Source: CAZZCN01 sp964652975 (GTDB taxonomy: Bacteria; Bacillota; Clostridia; Saccharofermentanales; UBA5734). From it: DNA of 10,635 nucleotides. Position numbers and translations under genes: made by a program. A model generated the notes under the pieces. The model made no database searches and was not told where the DNA came from. It saw nothing but the letters and a program-made list of their open reading frames with translations. Shown here piece after piece: positions 1 to 5,338 of this stretch. Each line of letters starts with the position of its first letter. Within the stretch, counting starts at the first letter, position 1. Location: assembly GCA_964652975.1 (NCBI GenBank), contig CAZZCN010000091.1, positions 1 through 10,635 on the forward strand, in the 5' to 3' direction.

Positions 1-7
1 GTCTATT

Positions 8-22
8 TTTGGATATTCCAAA
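8..22. promoter_or_regulatory. Short dyad just upstream of the kinase -35 box
   Basis: TTTGGA-TAT-TCCAAA is a perfect 6+6 bp inverted repeat with a 3-base centre, ending 7 bases before the -35 box. No equivalent lies upstream of the paralogous promoter at 3780. It could be a binding site for a second regulator specific to the kinase promoter, or chance in A/T-rich DNA. It is close to the window edge, so its upstream context is unknown. Confidence 0.25.
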
Positions 23-29
23 TTTTATA

Positions 30-59
30 TTGACATTGTGTATCGATACACATTATGAT
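30..59 (+). promoter_or_regulatory. Sigma-A promoter of the FGGY kinase with an embedded LacI-type operator
   Basis: A consensus -35 TTGACA (30-35) and a -10 TATGAT (54-59) are separated by 18 bases. The spacer is almost entirely a perfect 16-bp palindrome, TGTGTATCGATACACA (37-52), with the central CG usual for LacI-family operators. A repressor bound here would block RNA polymerase directly. Nearly the same block recurs at 3780-3808 before the isomerase gene, so the two genes probably share one regulator, most simply the LacI-family protein encoded at 5335-6396. The promoter and dyad are seen directly; the identity of the bound protein is inferred. Confidence 0.8.
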
Positions 60-148
60 ATGTATATAGACTTTAGTCAAGAACTTTTGCAGAAAAAATG
101 TGATAACTGTCTGCCCTTATTTGATTAGTAAGTCAATTTTTCTAATGG

Positions 149-177
149 AAGGAGAGCATGTGTTGACTTTTGCATAA
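149..177 (+). promoter_or_regulatory. Orphan Shine-Dalgarno with minimal leader ORF upstream of the kinase
   Basis: AAGGAG at 149-154 is the only strong ribosome binding site in the kinase leader, yet it lies about 55 bases before the kinase ATG. It is followed by ATG TGT TGA (158-166) and, in another frame with better spacing, by GTG TTG ACT TTT GCA TAA (160-177). Neither is in frame with the kinase. It may be a short translated leader, or the remnant of an altered start region. The sequence is clear; the function is speculative. Confidence 0.3.
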
Positions 178-209
178 ACTAAAGCAACTGTTATACACAC
201 AGTAAATAT

Positions 210-1775
210 ATGGCGATAATCGGACTTGATGTAGGCTCCACCGGATGCAAATGCATCATATTTTCAGATAACGGAATCAACGAGGCTTATTCATACAGGG
301 AGTACTCGCGCAATTTATCCTGCACAACACTTCCCGCACAGGCAATCTGGGATTCGGTCTGCTCTGTTTTAAAAGAAGTAAACGAAGTTTATTCAAACAA
401 ACACGGTAACATTTTTTTATCTGATTCGCTCTCAGGTGATGATAATACTGTTAATGTCAATTTTAATGTGAATGACAGTGCCAACAATAAAGTAAAGGCA
501 ATTTGCATTTCTTCATTTGGGGAATCCTTCGTACCCGTGGATATTAATGGAGATGCATTGTCAGACATTATGCTATATACAGATCCTCGCGGAAAAGATG
601 AATGTGAAGAATTTTTCAGAACAGTTTCTGAAGAGGAGATTATGAAAATATCCGGGATAAAGCCGCACCCCATGTATTCTCTGCCAAAAATTGCATGGAT
701 TCGCAAAAACAAGTCGGAAATCTTCGAAAATACGTGGAAATTCCTTCTAATTGAGGATTATATAATCTACAAGTTATGTGGTTTGACTTTTATTGATTAC
801 TCCCTTGCTTCAAGGACAATGGCTTTTGATGTTACAAAAAAATGCTGGGATAAAAGCCTGCTTTCTCTTGCCGGTATTGATGAAAGTAAAATGTCAACAC
901 CAGTCCCATCAGGTACCGTTGTGGGAACTATTCATGACGAACTGTCAGTTCAACTGGGATTACCCTCAGATTTAAAGGTCGTAACAGGCGGGCACGACCA
1001 GGTTTGTGCAGCAGTCGGCGCAGGAGTTGCCACTGTTGGGACAGCAATCGATGGTATAGGTACTGTGGAGTGTATCACGCCCGTTTTTTCGTCGCCGATT
1101 CTCGAATCCGGGTTCTTGAATAATAATTTTGCATGCGTACCTTATGCAATTCCGGGAACGTACGCTACTTATGCATTTAATTTTACAGGCGGATCCTTGC
1201 TTAAATGGTTTCGTGATAATTTGGCAGCCAAAGAAGAAATTGAAGCGCGCGAGACAGGCAAAAGCGTTTATCGCATTCTCGACGAAAAGTGCGCAAAACA
1301 GCCCACCTCCGTCATGGTGATTCCACACTTTGCAGGGTCGGGAACTCCGGATATGAATTCTTCAGATACCGGTTCAATAGTTGGTATAACTTTTAATCAC
1401 GGCTCTCCTGAAATATACCGTGCATTGCTTGAGGGTGTAACTTTTGAGATGAAATACAACATGGAACTCTTGAAATCAGTTGGTGTCGAAATTACCGAAC
1501 TGCGAGCTGTCGGTGGTGGAGCCAAGTCAAAGCTGTGGCTTGAAATCAAAGCGGCAATTACAGGCTGTCGTATTCTCCAGTTGGAAGTGGATGAGGCCGG
1601 GATTACAGGAGCGGCGATACTGGCTTCCGTGGCAATGGGAAATTATTCATCTATAAATGAAGCGGCCGAGGTTTTTATAAAAGTAAAAAACATCATTGAG
1701 CCTGACCTTGAATTAAAGGCAAAATACGACGAGATGTATTTGCAGTATAAAAAGATAAGAAACAGGTGCAATTGA
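210..1775 (+). CDS. FGGY-family carbohydrate kinase (xylulokinase-like)
   Basis: This cytoplasmic sugar kinase is expected to phosphorylate a ketose or polyol with ATP; its 521 residues are near the usual FGGY size of about 500. The N-terminal FGGY domain opens with the phosphate-binding loop LDVGSTGCK (6-14) and has a sugar-site-like YTDPRG (123-128). TGGHDQVCAAVGAG (259-272) carries the probable catalytic base Asp263. The C-terminal actin-like domain has VGGGAKSKLW (434-443) and the adenine-side DEAGITGAA (461-469). Residues about 64-95 form an unusual Asn/Asp/Ser-rich insert between two core strands. An in-frame TAA at 180-182 leaves ATG 210 as the only good start, and it matches the family N-terminus, but no Shine-Dalgarno precedes it. 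The operator shared with the isomerase gene suggests it phosphorylates that enzyme's ketose product. The exact sugar cannot be read from the sequence. Confidence 0.9.
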   Translation: MAIIGLDVGSTGCKCIIFSDNGINEAYSYREYSRNLSCTTLPAQAIWDSVCSVLKEVNEVYSNKHGNIFLSDSLSGDDNTVNVNFNVNDSANNKVKAICISSFGESFVPVDINGDALSDIMLYTDPRGKDECEEFFRTVSEEEIMKISGIKPHPMYSLPKIAWIRKNKSEIFENTWKFLLIEDYIIYKLCGLTFIDYSLASRTMAFDVTKKCWDKSLLSLAGIDESKMSTPVPSGTVVGTIHDELSVQLGLPSDLKVVTGGHDQVCAAVGAGVATVGTAIDGIGTVECITPVFSSPILESGFLNNNFACVPYAIPGTYATYAFNFTGGSLLKWFRDNLAAKEEIEARETGKSVYRILDEKCAKQPTSVMVIPHFAGSGTPDMNSSDTGSIVGITFNHGSPEIYRALLEGVTFEMKYNMELLKSVGVEITELRAVGGGAKSKLWLEIKAAITGCRILQLEVDEAGITGAAILASVAMGNYSSINEAAEVFIKVKNIIEPDLELKAKYDEMYLQYKKIRNRCN

Positions 1776-1820
1776 AAAAAATCAAGACCTCCACTTCAAT
1801 AATCTAAAGCGAAAGTCTTG
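1775..1820 (-). terminator. Putative intrinsic terminator of the ATPase/partner operon
   Basis: Read on the minus strand, CAAGAC (complement of 1815-1820) pairs with GTCTTG (complement of 1783-1788) across a 26-base loop. It is followed by a run of seven T residues (complement of 1775-1781). It lies about 50 bases past the stop codon of the minus-strand gene ending at 1869. The stem is short and the loop long, so the call is moderate. An adjacent A/T-only style hairpin (9+9 bp, 1818-1838) sits in the same convergent gap without a T tract and might help termination in either direction. Confidence 0.4.
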
Positions 1821-1868
1821 TATTTTGAAAAAATACAATTGGTCGATATTTAAACAATCATTCAACCA

Positions 1869-2402
1869 TCATTTAGCCAAATCATAAATTGTTAAGTGAT
1901 CATTTTTACTTTTACGTTTATATGTACAAAGTGCAACTAATAAACGGTCTACATCAAAATAATTCCGCATAAAATCTTTTTCTTTAATATTCCCGTGCTT
2001 TAGTTTGATCTTACAAAATTCGCTAGGTTTAGTATTGGATTTGACTTTTATAAATTCCTTGAACATATCTGCATCATGAATTACCAATATCTCAATTTCC
2101 GGTTTTGTCAAACAATCCGCTCTATAAAATCTATCCTTATATGCTTTACCCAAATTGAATTGTTCAGTCTTTGAGTCGATAATTCTAACAATAATTACTG
2201 GCTTTTTATATGATCTGTTCAAGAATTTGCTTTCCACATTTCTTGCAGTCATTCTGCGATGAACTTTACCGTTAATCAGCATCTCTCTATCAAACAATAG
2301 CTTGTTTTCATCCAATAAAATATTCATAACACCTTCTTCAGAACCTCCTTCACAAAGGCATAAAACATAAACACCATTAAAAACATCAACTAATCCCGGC
2401 AT
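1869..2402 (-). CDS. Small partner protein of an AAA ATPase, possible TOPRIM/RloB-like effector
   Basis: A 177-residue protein not assigned to a family with certainty. Near the N-terminus a hydrophobic strand leads into CEGGSEE (17-23), with acidic residues Glu18, Glu22 and Glu23. Further on are IIDSKTEQF (74-82, Asp76) and EILVIHDAD (104-112, Asp110 and Asp112 as a DxD). A Glu after the first strand followed by a later DxD is the layout of TOPRIM-type nuclease folds such as RloB, AbiLii and PARIS AriB, so a nuclease-like effector is possible, but no full motif is certain. The C-terminal half is basic and contains TKPSEFCK (124-131). No signal peptide or membrane segment is seen. The ATG lies inside the last codons of the upstream ATPase gene (13-base overlap), preceded by GTGAGGAAG, so translation is likely coupled and the two products probably form one complex. 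Confidence 0.75.
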   Translation of the reverse strand: MPGLVDVFNGVYVLCLCEGGSEEGVMNILLDENKLLFDREMLINGKVHRRMTARNVESKFLNRSYKKPVIIVRIIDSKTEQFNLGKAYKDRFYRADCLTKPEIEILVIHDADMFKEFIKVKSNTKPSEFCKIKLKHGNIKEKDFMRNYFDVDRLLVALCTYKRKSKNDHLTIYDLAK

Positions 2403-3538
2403 AGGAACTTCCTCACCTTCTCGATATTTTCATAACTAGGCGCTGTTCCACCGATAAAATTAGATAAAAATATTTCACTCTTTTTGATATCATTGCGCTC
2501 AATCTCGTCTGAGTATCTAACTGCTTCACAGCTGTAATTATCACGCTTCTTCATTATGTATATGTTATCTTTTCTATCAATGGAATCAAGTATTTCAGCA
2601 TAATGAGTGGTAAAAACTAAAACTGCTCCATGTTTGTTTATTTCTTCATCGTTAAAAAAATCTATTATCGTTAGAACAAGTTCCTTATGCATATGAATTT
2701 CAATCTCGTCAACTAATAAGTAGCCTCCCGCTTTTAAAGCCAAGCTTGTCTTGTACATCAAATTGCCACCTTTTATTGTTCCTGAAGACAATAATTCATG
2801 TCCATTAAGCGGACTGTTACATTCATAAGGTGTACTTGTTGTTTTAAAACAAACTTCCAGGTTCTCATCACTTACGTTCAGACTTTTAATGCTGTCGTCA
2901 AACAGATTAATAAACTCCATCTGAGCATCACCCTTCACCCTGTAAAGATTGATATTGGCCTCTTGAATCATGTCGGTATAGTACGTATTTACATCTTTTG
3001 TTATTGCAATGACTATGCTGTCTTGTGGTTTCAAAATAGAGAATTTCTGCGCTTCAAACATCTTTCTGGTATAGATAATGTCTTTAATACCATATTCGAA
3101 AAGCTTGTCCTTTGATTTAACCGCAGATTTGTTTTTGCTATAAATTGTTTCGTCTGCAAAAATCAGTCTGGTATCATCTTCAATGTCAGATTTTATTTCG
3201 CCAATCTTTGATTCAACCCTGTAAAATTTTTCGTTATTAAAGAAATCTATTGTCATTATGGAATTATCTTTAATTATTCCGCTTGAAATAGATAATTGGT
3301 CTAAACTTTTATGACCCAGTAATACGTCCATCGCGAATTTTATCAACTTCAGAGCCATAGACTTGCCAGATGCATTTATTCCTACGAAACTTATTATTCT
3401 CTGAGAATAAACGCTTCCTGTCAAACGATTAACATGTGATGGATCAGCTACTCTATCTTTAGCTGTAAAATCTACACACAAACCGTCTTGAAAAAGTCCT
3501 ATGTTATCAAATTTAACTCTTAGTATTTGAATTTGCAT
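2390..3538 (-). CDS. AAA/ABC-type ATPase (AAA_15/AAA_21-like), probable defence ATPase
   Basis: A 382-residue cytoplasmic ATPase with the SMC/ABC-like arrangement of OLD-, AbiL- and PARIS-type proteins. The N-terminus MQIQILRVKFDNIGLF is the typical first strand of AAA_15/AAA_21 proteins. Walker A is GINASGKS (53-60). A signature-like LLSSGTIKGG motif lies at 249-258. Walker B is GYLLVDEIEIH (272-282) with Asp277-Glu278, and a switch His312 lies in VFTTHYAEILDS. Between Walker A and the signature is a long variable middle of about 180 residues. The start at 3538 is chosen because a perfect AGGAGG site lies 10 bases upstream; an in-frame ATG at 3607 would add 23 unlikely residues and falls inside the promoter. 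It overlaps the partner gene by 13 bases. The 60-base line 2641-2700 has 25% G+C against 50% for 4801-4860 in the isomerase gene, which suggests acquisition by transfer. An anti-phage role is inferred from architecture. Confidence 0.85.
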   Translation of the reverse strand: MQIQILRVKFDNIGLFQDGLCVDFTAKDRVADPSHVNRLTGSVYSQRIISFVGINASGKSMALKLIKFAMDVLLGHKSLDQLSISSGIIKDNSIMTIDFFNNEKFYRVESKIGEIKSDIEDDTRLIFADETIYSKNKSAVKSKDKLFEYGIKDIIYTRKMFEAQKFSILKPQDSIVIAITKDVNTYYTDMIQEANINLYRVKGDAQMEFINLFDDSIKSLNVSDENLEVCFKTTSTPYECNSPLNGHELLSSGTIKGGNLMYKTSLALKAGGYLLVDEIEIHMHKELVLTIIDFFNDEEINKHGAVLVFTTHYAEILDSIDRKDNIYIMKKRDNYSCEAVRYSDEIERNDIKKSEIFLSNFIGGTAPSYENIEKVRKFLCRD

Positions 3539-3562
3539 GATGTATTTTCCTCCTTTATATAT

Positions 3563-3580
3563 AAAAACTAAATAGTTTTT
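3563..3580 (-). other. Hairpin in the 5' leader of the ATPase mRNA
   Basis: AAAAACTA and TAGTTTTT form an 8-bp near-continuous palindrome with a 2-base centre, between the predicted transcription start (about 3589) and the AGGAGG site (3548-3556). In RNA the loop would open to about 4 bases. It lies just 5' of the ribosome binding site and could modulate translation or stabilise the message. It is weak (two G-C-containing steps only) and may be incidental. Confidence 0.3.
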
Positions 3581-3595
3581 GATGAATATGCTATT

Positions 3596-3624
3596 ATCAT
3601 AACACAAATATCATTTATAAACAA
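3596..3624 (-). promoter_or_regulatory. Promoter of the ATPase/partner operon
   Basis: On the minus strand, -35 TTGTTT (complement of 3619-3624) and -10 TATGAT (complement of 3596-3601) are separated by exactly 17 bases. This would start transcription near 3589, about 50 bases before the ATPase ATG. One arm of the large inverted repeat at 3607-3647 overlaps both the -35 box and the spacer, so binding to that repeat would repress the operon. Confidence 0.6.
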
Positions 3625-3647
3625 TATGTGTGTTTATAAATGATATT
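3607..3647. repeat. Perfect 17+17 bp inverted repeat over the ATPase promoter
   Basis: The arm AATATCATTTATAAACA (3607-3623) is exactly reversed and complemented at 3631-3647, with a 7-base centre (3624-3630). It overlaps the -35 box and spacer of the minus-strand promoter, which fits an operator for a dimeric or tetrameric repressor. No T tract follows on either strand, so it is not a convincing intrinsic terminator. No dedicated regulator gene lies beside the pair, so the binder could be one of its own proteins or an outside factor. Confidence 0.7.
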
Positions 3648-3934
3648 AATATAAATGTTAGATTGATATCAAATATTTTATAGATTACAAACTTAGCTTT
3701 TTCTCTGTTGAAAATTCATCCATGCATTCTAGCTATTTCAATATAATAGGTAAATCGCATCATATTTCGCTAATTTATATTGACATCGTGTATCGATACA
3801 CGTATTATGGTATTTAAAGGAAAAAGTATGTAAAATAAATTTCTCAGACCATGTGTTTTATTCTTTTCCACCATGTGATAAGAACAATAAGATAAATAAC
3901 AATAATAATAAAAATTAAAAGGCGGGTAATAATT
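3608..3934. other. Divergent intergenic region between the ATPase and isomerase genes
   Basis: This A/T-rich gap holds most of the inverted repeat (3607-3647) and the upstream half of the minus-strand promoter. From about 3660 to 3770 nothing is recognised. Then come the plus-strand promoter with its LacI-type operator (3780-3808) and a leader of about 120 bases ending in the isomerase ribosome binding site, AAAGGCGG near 3918-3924. No small ORF with a ribosome binding site, tRNA or riboswitch was recognised in it. Confidence 0.6.
3780..3808 (+). promoter_or_regulatory. Sigma-A promoter of the isomerase gene with an embedded LacI-type operator
   Basis: The -35 TTGACA (3780-3785) and -10 TATTAT (3803-3808) are separated by 17 bases. 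The spacer contains the perfect 16-bp palindrome CGTGTATCGATACACG (3787-3802). The 14-bp core GTGTATCGATACAC and about 12 bases upstream of it match the kinase promoter (25-51) at all but one position. This is a second target of presumably the same LacI-family repressor. Confidence 0.82.
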
Positions 3935-5338
3935 ATGAGTAAGAAAATGACATTTGCATTGTATTTTGGAAACCGCGGGTTTTTTCCCGAAACACTTATT
4001 GAAGGTGCGCGTAATGAAATGATTGCGGCAGTTACAAAGCAGGGATACGATTATATAATCCCTCCGGTGGACATGACAAAGTACGGCGCGGTTGAGTCGG
4101 CGGAGGACGGAAGAAAATATGCTGCATGGCTTAAAGAGAATCAGGGAAACTACGACGGAGTCATTCTTTCACTGCCAAATTTCGGTGACGAGAACGGAGC
4201 TGTTCCCGCTTTGCGTGATGCTGGTGTTCCGATTTTGATCCAGGCATATCCTGATGAGATTGGAAAGATGGATTTTGAATCCAGACGAGACGCATTTTGC
4301 GGTAAATTTTCCATTATGGACATGTTCACGCAATATCAAATTCCATACACGATACTGGAGCCGCATGTTGTTCATCCGTCAACAGAGGTTTTTGCTGATA
4401 ATCTCAGCGAATTTGCTGCCATCTGCAGAATTGTCAATGGAATGAAGCGACTGGTAGTCGGCGCTATCGGCGCCCGCACCACGGCTTTTAAAACAGTTAG
4501 ATTTGATGAGCTTGCACTGGAGAAGGCAGGTATTACGGTGGAGTCATTTGATTTGTCTGAAGTTTTTCATCGTGCTGATAAATATCTTCCTTCTAACCCT
4601 AAAATGATTGCCAAGAAAGAGCGCCTCACCAATTATACGGATTTTAGCAAGGTACCTGAAGACAAAACCGACAAGCTGTGTGCTATAAGTTGTGCAATTG
4701 ATGATTTGATCGCGGAATATGAGCTTGACTGTGTGGCTATACGCTGCTGGACTGAAATGCAGTCCGTTGCGGGAATCGCGCCCTGCGTCCTGCTAAGCGA
4801 ACTTAACGACCGTGGCATTGTTGCGGCCTGTGAACTTGATGTCTGCAACGCAGTTCCTATGCGCGCCTTGCAACTCGCTTCAGGTAAGCCTGCAATGTGC
4901 CTTGACTGGAACAATAATTACGGTGAGGATCCGAATAAATGCATTCTGTTCCATTGCGGCCCTGTCGCCCAGTCAATGATGACTGCAAAAGGAGAAATAA
5001 TCGACCATAAGATGTTTGCAAAAGCAGGCGGCGCAGGTTGTGGATGGGGTGTCAATATCGGACGTATCGCCGACTTCCCCATGACGTTTGCCAGCACCAA
5101 AACCGAGAATGGCAGACTTGTTGCATATCTGGGTGAGGGTGAATTCACCAAGGATCCTATCGAAAAGGAGTTTTTCGGATGCGGCGGTGTCGTAGAAATT
5201 GACGACCTTCAAAAGAAGCTTGTAAAAATAGGAAGAAGCGGATTCCGTCACCATGTGTCCGCCACTTCAGGAAATTACGAAAATGCATTGCGTGAGGCTT
5301 TTCAGGTATATCTTAAGTACGATATTTTGGAAATCTAA
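3935..5338 (+). CDS. L-fucose/L-arabinose isomerase-family protein
   Basis: A 467-residue cytoplasmic aldose-ketose isomerase homologue. The N-terminal half has alternating Rossmann-like strands (for example NYDGVILSLPNFGDENG, 72-88), as in the sugar-binding domains of FucI/AraA-type enzymes. The C-terminal half has the polar residues expected of the metal-dependent active site: Glu274 in CWTEMQ, Glu300 and Asp302 in ACELDVC, and His439/His440 in GFRHHVSA. By analogy with FucI, a Glu, an Asp and a His bind Mn2+. It is shorter than E. coli FucI (about 590 residues), so the name marks the superfamily, not the substrate. The start has an acceptable upstream GGCGG. Promoter and operator match those of the kinase gene, so isomerisation followed by phosphorylation of a pentose or deoxysugar is likely. 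Its stop codon overlaps that of the convergent regulator gene. Confidence 0.85.
   Translation: MSKKMTFALYFGNRGFFPETLIEGARNEMIAAVTKQGYDYIIPPVDMTKYGAVESAEDGRKYAAWLKENQGNYDGVILSLPNFGDENGAVPALRDAGVPILIQAYPDEIGKMDFESRRDAFCGKFSIMDMFTQYQIPYTILEPHVVHPSTEVFADNLSEFAAICRIVNGMKRLVVGAIGARTTAFKTVRFDELALEKAGITVESFDLSEVFHRADKYLPSNPKMIAKKERLTNYTDFSKVPEDKTDKLCAISCAIDDLIAEYELDCVAIRCWTEMQSVAGIAPCVLLSELNDRGIVAACELDVCNAVPMRALQLASGKPAMCLDWNNNYGEDPNKCILFHCGPVAQSMMTAKGEIIDHKMFAKAGGAGCGWGVNIGRIADFPMTFASTKTENGRLVAYLGEGEFTKDPIEKEFFGCGGVVEIDDLQKKLVKIGRSGFRHHVSATSGNYENALREAFQVYLKYDILEI

Noticed and set aside
972..1328. Minus-strand ORF of 118 codons inside the kinase gene
   Set aside because: It is antisense to conserved kinase motifs (GGHDQ region), and its composition rich in Cys and Asn is typical of shadow frames.
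1818..1838. 9+9 bp hairpin TTGTATTTT/AAAATACAA as the kinase terminator
   Set aside because: It has a 3-base loop and almost no G-C pairs, and no T tract follows on the plus strand. It is mentioned only as a possible aid within the convergent gap.
3539..3607. Upstream in-frame ATG at 3607 extending the ATPase by 23 residues
   Set aside because: No ribosome binding site precedes it, it falls inside the promoter and dyad, and AGGAGG stands correctly before ATG 3538, which gives the typical family N-terminus.
3607..3647. The large inverted repeat as a miniature transposable element or intrinsic terminator
   Set aside because: There is no flanking duplication or internal element of usual size, and no T tract follows on either strand; the overlap with a good promoter favours an operator.
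98..3881. ATGTGATAA and CATGTGTT occurring in both leaders (98-106, 157-164 and 3850-3857, 3873-3881)
   Set aside because: The short motifs appear in swapped order at different distances from the promoters, and chance is likely in A/T-rich leaders.
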